Of a stretch of DNA of 64,000 bases, positions 48,895-59,886 are shown in pieces. The translations under genes and the position numbers were made by a program. The notes beneath the pieces are model-generated. The model was not told where the DNA came from. It ran no database searches and saw only the letters and a list, made by a program, of their open reading frames with translations. Position 1 is the first letter of the stretch; the number at the start of each line of letters is the position of its first letter. The stretch spans positions 12,123,254-12,187,253 of the forward strand of contig NC_088649.1 of the NCBI RefSeq assembly GCF_964019385.1, written 5' to 3'. The DNA comes from Sycon ciliatum. Lineage: Eukaryota; Porifera; Calcarea; Leucosolenida; Sycettidae.

Positions 48895-49256
48895 CAAAAA
48901 TCATCACCATCCTAAAACAAATCTGGGGGTATGCGATGTGCTAACACTGTAATACAATTATTAGCCTCCTAATCGACCAGTAAATATGAAATATAGAACG
49001 ACAGAAGAGCCTCTAGTAAACATTGATACGTATTCAAGTGGTGTAGTATCGGGACGATCAGCAAGAACACCACCAAGAACAAGGCTAAAGTAAAAACATC
49101 GGCATAATGACGGCAGCTACCATCAAGAACAACACCAGCAAGAGGTGGAAAATAACAGCAACTAATGCCAAAACAGCAGGAAAGACAATCTTAATAATCA
49201 TCGGTAACTATATACACGCACTACATCTTTTTCTCCTTTTATGAACCAGAGATCTA
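48895..49256. repeat. Decayed tandem duplication of about 360 bp, copy 1
   Basis: It shares ATCATCACCATCCTAAAAC, GGTATGCGATGTGCTAA, GAACGACAGAAGAGCCTC, a CAAGAACACCA-rich segment and ATCATCGGTAACTATATAC with the block beginning at about 49,257. Divergence and small indels are evident. No coding potential recognised. Confidence 0.8.
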
Positions 49257-49564
49257 CAATCATCACCTTCCTAAAACCAATCTCGAGGGTATGCGATGTG
49301 CTAATACTTTAGTACTATTATTGGCCTCATATGAAATAGTCATATGAAATGTAGAACGACAGAAGAGCCTCAAATAAATGATTGATATGTATGTAGTATT
49401 AGGATCAAGAGCAATAACACCCTCAAGAACAATCAATAGCAAGAACACCGGCATAATAACAGCTAGCATCAAGAACAGCGCTAGCAAGAGCTAAAAAATA
49501 ACGGCAACCAGCATCAAGAACAGCAGTAAAGACAAAATCATATCGATCATCGGTAACTATATAC
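49257..49564. repeat. Decayed tandem duplication of about 360 bp, copy 2
   Basis: Partner of the preceding block. The same landmark order ends in ATCATCGGTAACTATATACAC, directly at the edge of the pyrimidine-rich domain. Confidence 0.8.
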
Positions 49565-52500
49565 ACGGATTACATCTCTAAACTAGATAATCTACCCTTA
49601 TTTCTCTCTACCTCTTTTCACCCCCTATTTATCTCTTTCTAGCCTCTCTTTCCTCACTTGATCGCCCTTTGATCTCTTAATACACAGCTCTCTTTCTTTA
49701 CCTCTCCCTTTATCCCCTCTCTTTATCTTCCTCTCTCCATCTCTCTTTCTCCCGTCTTTTCCTTTCTTTATATCTCTCTGCACTCTCCGTTTCTCCTTAT
49801 CTCTCTACCCTTGTCTCCCTCTATCTTTATCGCTCTTGATCTCTCTCCATTTTATCTCTCTCTACCTCCATCTCTTTATCTCTCCCTCTGCATCCTTCCA
49901 TCTCTTTTATAATCTCTTTATCTCTCATTATCGTTCTTTCCTTAACTCTCCCTTCTGCCCTCTCTCTCTACCTCTCCTTCTCTTTACCTCTCTTCATCAT
50001 CTTCTTCATCTCTCTCTCCTTCTCTCGCAATTTCTCTTTGTATCTCTCTCCTTTTACCTCTCTCTCCTTATCTCCCTCTTTATCTTCAGCTCTTTATCTC
50101 CTCTTTCATCACTCTGTTTACATCTCTCTTTACCACTCTCATTGTTGATTCCCTTCATCTCAATTTCTTTCTTCGTCTCTCTCTATTTATGTTTTTGTCC
50201 TTATCTCTCGCCCCTCATCTATCTCTCCCTCTATTTTCTCTCTCCTGAACTCTATCCCTCTCTTATCTCTTTCTTAATGTCTTTTTCTACCTCTTTTTCT
50301 CTCTCTCTCCTCTCTTAATCTCGATCTCTTTACTCTCTTTGTCATCTTTGTATCGCTATCTCTCCATTTCCGTCTCCTTTTCTCTCTTTCTTTTCGTCTC
50401 CCTCTCTTTATTTTCATTACCCTCTTTATCTCTCTTTCTCACATCTCCGTCTCTTTATCTCTATCCCCTCCACCGTTTCTCGCTCTCCTATTCTTTTCTT
50501 GTTCCTCTCTTTATCTACCTTTCTCTTTAACTCTTTCTCTTCACGTCTATCTCTCTCTCTCTATATATATCTATCTCTCTGTCTCTCTGTGTCTGTCTAT
50601 ATCTATCTCTGTCTCTCTCTCTATCCCTCTCCTAAACTCTCTTTCTCTCCTAATCTCTTCATTTTCCTGCCTCTTTATCGTCCCCTCTATATCTTAATTC
50701 TCCCAATATCTCCTCCCGTCTCTCTCTCTTTATCTCCCTCTCTTCATCTTTCACCTCCTTTATCTCTATATCTTTCTCTCTTCCTAATCTCTCTCTCTCT
50801 CCCACCTACCCTCTTTTATCTCTGTCTTTTTCTCGCCCTCTTTACCTCTCTTTATCTCTCATTGTCTCCTCCCTTTATCTAAACTTTCTCTTTCTCTCTC
50901 TCTATTTTTCTCTTTCTCTCCTTATCTCTCGCCTCTCATCTATCCCTTTCCCTCTCTTTACTTTTCTCCTGAACGAGATCTCTCCCTCTCCTAATCCTAA
51001 TCCCTCTCTTTATCTCTCTATCTTCATGTCTATATTTCTCTATCTTCACGTCTTTATTTCCATCCCTTTATCTCCCACTCTCTCTTTGTCTCTGTACCTC
51101 TCTTTCTCTGCCTCCCTCTTTTTCTCCCTCTCTTTATGCCCTTTATCATCTTTGTATCGCTCTGTCTCTCTGTCTCCCTCTCTTTATGTTCATTATCCTC
51201 TTTTTCTCTCTATCTCCCCATCTCCGTCTCTCTTTATCTCACTCTCTCGTCATCCGTCTCTCTCTCCTAATCTCTTTCTTCATCCCTCTCTTTATCTATC
51301 TTTCTCTTTAACTCCTCTCTTTGTCTCTCTTTGCGTCCCCCTCTACCTTTCTATCTCACTTTGTTTATCTCTGTCTCTCTGTGTCTGTCTATCTCTGTCT
51401 CTCTCTTTCTCTCTCTATCCCTCTCTCCCCTCTCCTAAACTCTATCTCTATCACTGTTCATCTCTCTGTCTCTCTCTCATTATCTATATGTATATCTCCC
51501 TCTTTATCTCTATATATATATATATCCCTTTCGTTATATCTCTTCTTCTCTCTCCCTCTTTATCTCTATCTCGCTGTCTCTGTACCTCTCTTTCTCTGCC
51601 TCCCTCTTTTTCTCCCTCTCTTTATGCCCTTTATCATCTTTGTATCGCTCTGTCTCTCTGTCTCCCTCTCTTTATGTTCATTATCCTCTTTTTCTCTCTA
51701 TCTCCCCATCTCCGTCTCTCTTTATCTCACTCTCTCGTCATCCGTCTCTCTCTCTCTCTCTCTCTTGTGATCTTATCCTTTTCTCTCCTTCTCTCTCTTT
51801 CCTTCTCTCTATCTGGTATGTCTCTTTATCTCTGTCTCTTTATCTCTTACTGTCCATATCGCTCTTTATCTGCTTCCCTCTCTTCATCTTTCTCCTTTTT
51901 TCTCTCTGTCTCCATCTCCCTCCCTCTCTTTATCTCTCTCTCAGTCTTCATATCTCCCTCGCTTTATCTCCCTATATATCAATCTCTTTGTCCTTCTCTC
52001 CCAACCTCTCCCTCTTTTCTCTCTCTCTCTCTCTTCATCTCTCGTTTCTTTCTCCCTCCCTTTCTGTCTGTCGCTCTTGTCATCTCTCTTTCTCTCTCTC
52101 TCGTTATCTCCCTCTCTTTATGTCTGTTTTCCCTCTCCCTCAGTCTTTGTCTCTCTTTCTATCTCTCTTCCTGCCTGTCTTTCTGTCGCTCTTAATATTT
52201 AATCTCTCTCTCTGTCTTTCTATCTCCCAATCTCTCTCTTCGTCTCTCTCTTTATGTCTCCTTGATCTCTCTCTCTCTCTTTATGTCCTTCTCGTTCTCT
52301 CTCTCTTTACGTCTCTCACTTTATCTCTCTCTGTTAAGCTATCTCATTATCTCTCCTTCTTTCTTTATCTCTGCCTCTCTTACTTTCTGCCTCTTAATCT
52401 CTCTCTTCCATCTCTTTCTCTTTATCCCTCTCCCTCCTTATCTCTATCTTCATCTCTCTCTCCTTGCCTTTATCTCTCCCTATTATATCATTCTGTTTAT

Positions 52501-52680
52501 CTCTCTCTTTGTCCCTCTCCTAACCTCTCTCTTCATCTCTCTTTTCTTTCTCCCTCTCTTTCTGTCTCTCTTTCTATCTCTCTTCCTGTCCCTCTTCTCA
52601 TCTCTCTCGTTATCTCCCTCTCTTCCTGCCTGTCTTCCCTCTCTCTTTCCATCATCACTCTTCCTGCCTGTCTAAAATCA
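49565..52680. repeat. Pyrimidine domain, duplicated block copy 1
   Basis: It begins ACGGATTACATCTCTAAAC and shares that and later landmarks with copy 2. The offset is 3,144 bp at the left edge, about 4,076 bp at CTCATTGTTGATTCCC (50,140 and 54,216), and 4,658 bp at GGTATGTCTCTTTATCTC (51,817 and 56,475). Copy 2 therefore gained sequence internally, or copy 1 lost it. Confidence 0.85.
51087..51750. repeat. Internal 488-bp repeat in pyrimidine copy 1
   Basis: A stretch of about 175 bp starting TGTCTCTGTACCTCTCTTTC at 51,087 recurs nearly perfectly at 51,575. It includes the landmarks ATCATCTTTGTATCGCTC and CTCTCGTCATCCGTC. Confidence 0.85.
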
Positions 52681-54683
52681 AATTTTCAAAAGTTGTAGTC
52701 TTTATTTAACGGATTACATCTCTAAACTAGATAATCTACCCTTATTTCTCTCTTCCTCTTTTCACCCTTTATTTTATCTCTTTCTAGCCTCTCTTTCCTC
52801 CCTTGATCGCTCTTTGATCTCTTGATACACAGCTCTCTCTATCTTTACCTCTCCCTTTATCCCCCTCTCTTTATCTTCCTCTCTCCATCTCTCTTTATCC
52901 CGTATTTTCCTTTCTTTATGTCTTTCTTCATCTCTCACTCTCTGCATCCGTTTCTCCTTATCTCTCTACCCTTGTCTCTTTTTTAATCTTTTTCCTCTTC
53001 GGATCACTCTCTTCTTTGTTTATCTCTCACTATTTACCTGTCTCGCTATATCTCTCCCTATATTCCTCTTTGTAGAGAGCTTCATCTCGTAATGTCTCTC
53101 ATTATCTCTCTCTTTAGCCCTCTCCTTATCTCTATCTCTTTATCTCCATCTCTTTACCTCCTTATTTCGATCTCTTTTACCTCTTTGTCTCTATTTACCC
53201 CTCTCCTAAATTATTAATCTCCATTTAGTGCTATCTTTATCGGTCTTGATCTCTCTCCATTTTATCTCTTTCTACCTCCATCTCTTTATCTCTCCCTCTG
53301 TATCCTTCCATCTCTTTTATAATCTCTTTCTTTATCTCTCATTATCGTTCTCTCCTTAACTCTCCCTTCTGCCCCTAATCTCTCTCTATCTCTCTTTATC
53401 TCTCCTTCTCTTTATCCCTCTCTTCATCTTCCTCTTCAACTCTCTCCTGCTCTCGCAATTTCTCTTTGTATCTCTCACTGTATCTCTCTCCCCTTACCTC
53501 TCTCTTTCTCCTGATCTCCCTGTTTATCTTCAGCTCTTTATCTCCTCTTATCTCCCTCTTTCATTATCTCTATTCCTTCATCTTCTCTCTCCCTATCGTT
53601 CTTTCTTTATCTCTCCTGATCCCTCCCTTTACCTCCCTCTTCGTCCCTTTCTTTCTCTTTCTCTGTCTCCCTTTATCTCTCTTATCCTCCCTCCAAAGGT
53701 CTCTATTTATCTCAAGTCCTTTACCTCTCTCCCTAACCTCGCTTTATCTCTCTCTATCTACTCTATTTATAGAGCTCTCCATTTCTCTCTTTTGCCTCTT
53801 GTCTCCTCTTTATCTACCTTCATCTCTCAAATTTGATCTCTCTTTCTCTCTACATATCTCCCTTATCTCATTTTGTTTTTCTTTTTACATCTCTTCCGTT
53901 ATCTCTCTTTATCTCCTCTCCTAATCTTTCTTTACCTCCTTCTGTGTCTTTACCTCACTCTCTTTATAGATAGCTCTTTATCTTTCACCTCCTTTATCTC
54001 TCTCTATATTTCTCTCTTCCTCATAATCTCTCTTTGCTAACCCTTCTTCATCTCCCTCTCTTTGTATCTCTCTCCCTCTTTATCTTTCTCATCTCTCTAT
54101 CTCTCTTCATCTCTCTCTCTCTTCATCTCTCTCTCGTCGTCTCACACTCCCACCTAACCTCTTTAATCGTTCTGTCTATAGCTCTCCCTGTTTACATCTC
54201 TCTTTACCACTCTCATTGTTGATTCCCTTCATCTCTTTTTTTCTTAGTCTCTCTCTCTCTATTTATGTTTTTGTCCTTATCTCGCCCCTCATCTATCTCT
54301 TTCCCTCTATTTCTTTTCTCTCCTGAACTCTATCCCTCTCCTAATCCCTCTCTTATCTCTTTCTTCATGTCTTTATCTACCTCTTTTCTTTCTCTCCCCT
54401 TTCTTTCCCCTTCTCTCTTCCCTCTCTCTCTTAATCTCGATCTCTTTACTCTCTTTATCATCTTTGTATCGCTATCTCTCCATTTCCGTCTCCTTTTCTC
54501 TCTCTTTCTTTTCGTCCCCCTCTCTTTATTCTCATTACCCTCTTTGTCTCTCCATCTCCCATCTCCGTCTCTTTATATCTCTCCCCTCCACCGTCTCTCG
54601 ATCTCCCATTCTTTCCTTGCCCTCTCTTTATCTACCTTTCTCTTTAACTCTTTCTCTTCACGTCTATCTCTCTCTATATATAT

Positions 54684-54775
54684 GTCTGTGGTGCCTCCTT
54701 TGCACCATGGCTGGTAGCTCGGCCTATTTAGCTCGTAGCTGTACTGATGAGGCCTTTATGGCCGAAACCGCTTGC
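54684..54775 (+). ncRNA. Hammerhead ribozyme fragment (copy 1), inserted in pyrimidine repeat
   Basis: A 92-bp island of ordinary composition inside the C/T domain. It contains the conserved upstream hairpin GGTGC...GCACC (54,690-54,706), the stem I 5' strand AGCTGTA, a perfect core CTGATGA (54,744-54,750), stem II GGCC/GGCC with a TTTAT loop, and GAAA (54,764-54,767). It ends inside stem III (CCGCTTGC), about 4 nt before the expected UC cleavage site. The 3' strand of stem I is therefore missing and this copy cannot self-cleave as a monomer. The paralogous pyrimidine block has the uninterrupted empty site at 50,570/50,571, so this is an insertion. Confidence 0.88.
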
Positions 54776-55723
54776 TTATTTATCTATCTATCTATCTGTC
54801 TCTCTGTGTCTGTCTATATCTATCTCTGTCTCTTTTTCTGTCTCTTCACTCTATCCCTCTCTCTCACTCTCTTAATCTCTTTTATTCGCCTCCCTCTTTA
54901 TCTCTCTCTTCTTTCCTCCCTCTTTATCTCCCCTCGTTATCTTTCTCTTGATTCCTCTCCCTCTCTTTATCACTCACTCTTTATCTCTCTCTCTTTATCT
55001 CTCTCTTGTTATCTATATGTATATCTCCTTTTTATGGACTCTTTATCTCTCTCTCTCTCTTGATCTCGATCTATCTTTATCTCCATTCATCTCTCACTCT
55101 TGATCTCTCTTTTTGTTTCTCTCTTCACGTCTCTTCCGTTATCTCTTTCTTCATCTCCTCTCCTAATCTCTCTTCCCGTCTCTCTCTCTCTGTGTTTATC
55201 TCCCTCTCTTTATCTTTTACCTCCTTTATCTCTCTATATCTTTCTCTCTTCCTTATCTCTCTCTCTCTCTCCCACCTACCCTCTTTTTATCTCTCTCATT
55301 GTCTCCTCCCTTCATCTAAACTTTCTCTTTCTCTCTCTCTATCTATTTTTCTCTTTCTCTCCTTATGTTTCTCTCCTTATCTCTCGCCTCTCATCTATCC
55401 CTTTCCCTCTCTTTACTTTTTCTCCTGGACGGGATCTCTCCCTCTCCTAATCCTAATCCCTCTCTTTATCTCTCTTTCTTCATGTCTTTATTTCCATCCC
55501 TTTATCTCCCTCCCTTTCTCTCTCTGTCTGTCTCTGTACCTCTCTCTCTCTTTATCTCCTCTTCATCTCGATCTCTTTGTCTCCCTCTCTTTATTCCCTT
55601 TATCATCTTTGTATCGCTATCTCTCCATTTCGTCTCTCTTTTTCTCTCTCTTTCTCTTCACCTCTATCTCTCTGTCTCCCTCTGTCTCTCTCTCTCTCTC
55701 TCTCTCTATACCTATCTCTCTAC

Positions 55724-55780
<57 letters not shown>
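55724..55780 (+). repeat. (TATC)n microsatellite
   Basis: About 14 perfect copies of TATC within the pyrimidine-rich domain. Confidence 0.97.
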
Positions 55781-55781
<1 letters not shown>

Positions 55782-56168
55782 CTGTCTCTCTGTGTCTGTC
55801 TATCTCTATCTCTGTCTCTCCCTTTCTCTCTCTCTATCCCTCTCTCCTAAACTCTATCTCTATCACTGTTCATCTCTCTATCTCTCTCTCATTATCTATA
55901 ATATCTCCCTCTTATCTCTCTCTATATATCCCTCTCGTTATATCTCTTCTTCTCTCTCCCTCTTTATCTCTCTCTATCTCGCAGTGTCTCCTTATCTTCC
56001 TCCCTCTTTTGCTCTCTTGGTTTCTCTCTCTATATATATATATCTTTATCTCTCTCTCCCTCTCTCTCTCTCTTTCTCTTTACCCCTCTTCTTTTCTTAT
56101 TTTTATCATTCTCTCATAATCTCTCTCTTTATCTCTGGCTGTATCTCTCTCCTAATCTCTCTTCACTA

Positions 56169-56209
<41 letters not shown>

Positions 56210-57210
56210 TAATCCTTCTTCTCCTTACCTCTCTCCTATCTCTCCTTTTAGCTCACTCTTTTTATCTCTCTTTATCTGTATCTCTTCATTTCCCTCCCTT
56301 TACCTCCATTTATAACTCTCCCTCTGCTTATCTCTGTCTCTCTCCCTCTCTCTCGTTATCACTTTATCTCTTTTCTCTCCTCGTCTCTCTCTCGTTATCT
56401 CCTTATCCTTTTCTCTCCTTCTCTCTCCCTCTCCCTCTCTCTCTCCTTTCTCTCTTCTTCTTTCCATCTCCTGGTATGTCTCTTTATCTCTGTCTCTTTA
56501 TCTCTTACTGTCCATATCGCTCTTTATCTGCCTCCCTCTCTTTATCTCTCTCTTTTTTTTCTCTCTCTCTCTTCATCTCCCTCACTCTCTTTATCTCTCT
56601 CTCAGTCTTTATTTCTCCCTCGCTTTATCTCCCTATATATCACTCTCTTTGTCCCTCTCTCCTAACCTCTCCCTATTCTCTCTCTCTCTCTCTCTCTTCA
56701 TCTCTCGTTTCTTTCTCCCTCCCTTTCTGTCTCTCTTTCTATCTCTCTTCCTGTCTGTCAGTCTGTCGCTCTTCTCATCTCTCTTTCTCTCTCTCGTTAT
56801 CTCCCTCTTTTTATATCTGTTTTCCCTCTCCCTCTCTCTTTGTCTCTCTTTCCATCTCTTTTCCTACCTGTCTTTCTGTCGCTTTTAATATTTAATCTCT
56901 CTCTCTCTCTCTCTCCCTCTAATGTCTTTCTATCTCCCAATCTCTCTCTTCGTCTCTCTCTTCATGTCTCTTACTTTATCCCTCTCTCTGTTAAGCTATC
57001 TCTTTATCTCCCCTTCTTTCTTTATCTCTGCCTCTCTTAATCTCGCTCTCTCTTATCTCGTTCTCTTTATCCCTCTCTCTCCTTATCTCTCTTCATCTCT
57101 CTCTCCTTATCTCTCTCTCTATTCCTCTCTCTCCCTCTCTATTCCTCTCTCTCCCTCTCTCTTCATCTCCTCTCTCCCCCTCTCTGTCTCCGGCTCTCTG
57201 TCGCTCTCTT

Positions 57211-57224
57211 GCGCGCACGCGCGC
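57211..57224. repeat. GCGCGCACGCGCGC palindromic, Z-DNA-prone motif
   Basis: 14 bp of strict alternating purine-pyrimidine at the right edge of the C/T domain. Confidence 0.7.
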
Positions 57225-57240
57225 TTTATCTCTCTATTTT

Positions 57241-57965
57241 ATCTCTGTTGCGTCTAGTTGCCTCTATCTAGATGCCTCTAGATACATTGTCTGCCTGAAA
57301 AAGCCTCTTGATAAGCTCTGACATTTTGAATATTTATTCCTAAAAGAATTTAATATACAAATATGTAAAAAGACATGCACTTACCTGCCTCTAGCTGTCT
57401 GTAATCTGCTTGCTCCTGCGTCTTTCTGCCTTAAGTTGCTTCTTCGCATAGTTGAGTCCGGTTCCATGGTATACATCCAAAAATATGGTCTGCTTCCAAA
57501 AGTATCGCATAGATGACTCCACTACTGTGGTGGGCATCCAAAAGTATGATCTACTTCCAAAAGTATGGTATGCTTCCAAAAGCATGGTGGGCGTCCAAAA
57601 AGTATGGTAGGTAACCACATGTAGGGTAAATATCTAAAACGATGCTAGCGGAGCCTGGGACCACCCGAGGTTACCATTTTTGTAACGAGAAGATTTCGTG
57701 TTGGGGTTTTGGTTGGTTTTGAAAATAATTATTGAATGCACAGACCCGAGTCAACATGGTCAATGTACGCAAAGTACGTGTGCGTGGTCTTCACGACTTG
57801 CCGTACAGAATTTGAATTTGAATTAAGTATATAAAATTACTGTCTATCTGCAGAAAGGTGACGCGGGTGGGTGGTAGCCGAAAAATACTAAATACTTTCG
57901 GTTTGAAAAAGAATCGGTAACCCCGGGCGGCTTTTAGTGCCGGCACTAAAACAAGCACAAAAAAT
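57241..57965. other. AT-rich low-copy sequence
   Basis: No gene recognised. It holds a small TCTAGTTGCCTC/TCTAGATGCC repeat (57,250-57,285), a short array around TTCCAAAAGTATGGT of about 20 bp (57,460-57,610) and a perfect 20-bp palindrome TTTTAGTGCCGGCACTAAAA (57,932-57,951). Confidence 0.65.
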
Positions 57966-58043
57966 AATGCCACAATTTCCATGTTACAAACTATAATAGT
58001 TTGTACAAACTATAATAGTTTGTAACATGGAAATTGTGGCATT
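57966..58043. repeat. 78-bp palindrome
   Basis: Positions x and 116,009 minus x are complementary across 78 bp, from AATGCCACAATTTCCATG to its reverse complement. The inner part is AAACTATAATAGTTTG repeated on both sides. One pair of mismatches lies in the ATAATA steps. There is no spacer, so it could extrude a cruciform or be a hairpin MITE remnant. Confidence 0.92.
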
Positions 58044-58920
58044 TTTCGCGATCGAGTCCACCAACTAAACCAGATTTTGAACAGGCAGACGTGCACAATC
58101 TAATGTAGCGGACAAGGAAATCCAGTCGAATGACCGGGGCCGGCGCCCTCAGCGCATACAGACCGCTGCGTGCAGTGCACATGTTGATCCGATGCGACCA
58201 GCGCGCTGCAGCACATAAACGCACGTGTGTACCGCTTATCCACGGCTGCACGGCCAGCGCCCTGGGGCCGCTAGATGTGCGACCGGATTTCCATGTCCAC
58301 AACAGTAGCACAAAACTTTATAATAATTGCTGTTTCCAAAACGAGCAATGCTTCGTGGAGTTGTGTTACTGTCTCAGTTGGCCAATCCAGCAATGATTGT
58401 TGCAGGATGTTTGGTTGTTGACGAATCTTGAACCATGTTATGTTTTCTATCAGCCCCACCATCCATCTCTCCAGTGTCAATCTATCTTTCTCCATTAAGT
58501 GTGTCTGGTAGGCATGAATGTGCATGTGTATTTGTTTGTGCGCACGAGTGCACTTTCATGTGGTACCATCCATAGCAACACAAGTCATAGCCCAATAGTT
58601 CAATTTTCATATTTTTGGGGATTTGGGAAAATGGCACTGTTTCACCCTTATCGCCACCAGGTGCATAGTAGTCATTCTTTTATGACTACGATGAAAGACA
58701 AATTATTACCCAGAGATGCACACGGTGGAGTGAAGTGAAGCCGAGAGTGAAGCATTACTTGGATTTTAGTCAATTGATAAAGTGGCAGTGTAAAAGCACT
58801 AATGTGCATTTAGAGCACTGTTCAAGCACTAAATGCCAAAAACGGGGACGCTCAAGGCACCATCTTTGGGGAAACGAGCAATAAGTCCACAGACCTAATG
58901 CTAGCCACATACCTTATAAC
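58044..58920. other. Low-copy sequence, nothing recognised
   Basis: About 880 bp without a repeat or gene that I can identify. Frames of 79-106 codons overlap on opposite strands and show no motif. Confidence 0.5.
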
Positions 58921-58923
58921 GTT

Positions 58924-58964
58924 ATGAGGCCTACATTGCCGAAACAGCTTGCTGTCTACAGCAT
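58924..58964 (+). ncRNA. Hammerhead ribozyme copy 2 (5'-truncated core)
   Basis: TTATGA replaces CTGATGA and no stem I 5' strand is present, so the unit is truncated at its left edge. Stem II is GGC/GCC, GAAA lies at 58,941-58,944, stem III is CAGC-TT-GCTG, and the UC cleavage site would be after 58,956. Downstream TACAGC and CTACG-CTTT fit an extended stem I with the strand found in later copies. Inactive on its own. Confidence 0.8.
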
Positions 58965-59098
58965 TGGGTACTACGCTTTTGGCATTCGTCTTGTCGAGCA
59001 CTCTTGGCAGGCTGCTTTAGCACTGCTGCGTTATGCATCGCTCGCTACTTTTCATATTAAGAGATCTCTGGCTCTAGAGTGAGGAGCTATAATCATGT

Positions 59099-59190
59099 CT
59101 GTGGTGCCACCTTTGCGCCATGGCCGGTAGTTCGACCTACTTGAAGCTTGTAGCTGTACTGATGAGGCCTAGATGGCTGATATAGCATTA
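59099..59190 (+). ncRNA. Hammerhead ribozyme copy 3 (core partly lost)
   Basis: Upstream hairpin GGTGC...GCGCC, stem I strand GTAGCTGTA, CTGATGA at 59,159-59,165 and stem II GGCC/GGCT with a TAGAT loop. GAAA is changed to GATA (59,179-59,182). Stem III with the cleavage site is deleted, joining directly to TAGCATTATGTGG. Not catalytic. Confidence 0.82.
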
Positions 59191-59380
59191 TGTGGTTGCA
59201 TCCTCATGCCCATGTATATGTAAGTGGTCATCTGTGAGTATGGGGTGATGTCACAATAGGGTACTTCAGTCAATACATGCCATGGAGGACGAAGAAGACA
59301 AAGGCTGTGCACCAGGGGAGGGGGGGGGGGGGTGGTTGGAACCCATGAGGGTCGGAAAGTCATACAGCACTGGGTATTAC
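59183..59380 (+). repeat. Body segment of a long hammerhead unit
   Basis: GTGGTTGCATCCTCATGCCC through CGGAAAGTCATACAGCAC, with a G-run at 59,319-59,332. Homologous body pieces lie at 60,649-60,704 plus 60,945-61,082, and at 62,360-62,440. Confidence 0.8.
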
Positions 59381-59646
59381 CAAGAGTACATGAAAACCAG
59401 AGTGTGCAGCTTGGGGCCTTTTCTGCAATGGGTGTCTGTCACGGCGGAATTCCGTGATTACATCATATTGGGCGCAGATCTGAGGCAGGAAATGGGGTAG
59501 TGCGTACAACTGAGCAGCAGTTGTGCAGAAAGAGACCTGCTTGAATCCTGCTTGTACGCACTACATCACTAAAATGGTGTAATCACGGAATTTCGCCGTG
59601 ACAGCCACCCATCCGAGCTGCACACTCTGGTTTTCATGTACTCTTC
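59381..59646. mobile_element. Palindromic MITE/foldback insertion, 266 bp
   Basis: Near-palindromic along most of its length: AAGAGTACATGAAAACCAGA at the left end has its reverse complement at the right end, and CACGGCGGAATTCCGTGATT pairs with a matching inner arm. It is flanked by the direct repeat GTATTAC (59,374-59,380 and 59,647-59,653). It splits a hammerhead unit: GGGTATTAC before and GTATGCTCCTTGTC after correspond to continuous sequence near 61,064. No transposase. The superfamily is unclear. Confidence 0.85.
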
Positions 59647-59776
59647 GTATTACCGTATGCTCCTTGTCTTGTTGAGCACGCTCGGTAGGCTGCTTTAGTG
59701 CTGCTGCGTTATGCATCGCTCGCTACTTTTCGTAGTTAGAGCACTCTAGCGCTAGAGCGACGAGCTACCTTAATCT

Positions 59777-59880
59777 CTGTGGTGCCACCTTTTCTCCATG
59801 GCCAGTGATTTGGCTTACTTAAAGCTCTTAGCTGTAGTGATAAGGCCTAGATGGCCAAAACAGCTTGCTGTCTACAGCAT
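59777..59880 (+). ncRNA. Hammerhead ribozyme copy 4 (mutated core)
   Basis: The full fold is traceable: stem I GCTGTA (59,831-59,836) with TACAGC (59,873-59,878), stem II GGCC/GGCC, stem III CAGC-TT-GCTG, and UC cleavage site after 59,872. Core bases are damaged: GTGATAA for CTGATGA (59,837-59,843) and AAAA for GAAA (59,857-59,860). Predicted inactive. Confidence 0.85.
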
Positions 59881-59886
59881 TGGCTA

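Larger units (their letters stand above)
49565..57240. repeat. 7.7-kb pyrimidine-rich domain (TCTCTTTATCTC-type)
   Basis: Almost pure C/T on plus with scattered A and G, built of TCTCTC, TTTATCTC and CCCTCTTT motifs without one strict period. Frames of up to 629 codons, composed mostly of Ser, Leu, Phe, Pro and Tyr, follow from the composition and are not genes. Long polypyrimidine tracts can form triplex structures (general knowledge). Confidence 0.95.
52709..57240. repeat. Pyrimidine domain, duplicated block copy 2
   Basis: Starts with the same ACGGATTACATCTCTAAAC at 52,709. It contains the hammerhead fragment at 54,684-54,775 and the TATC microsatellite, both missing from copy 1. Confidence 0.85.

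Noticed and set aside
49836..57257. Ser/Leu-rich frames of up to 629 codons
   Set aside because: Translation of C/T-rich simple sequence. All three plus frames are open and there is no codon-position signal.
57963..58311. Overlapping opposite-strand frames of 88 and 106 codons near 58.0-58.4 kb
   Set aside because: They overlap one another, one begins in the palindrome region, and neither shows a motif or hydrophobic pattern of a known family.
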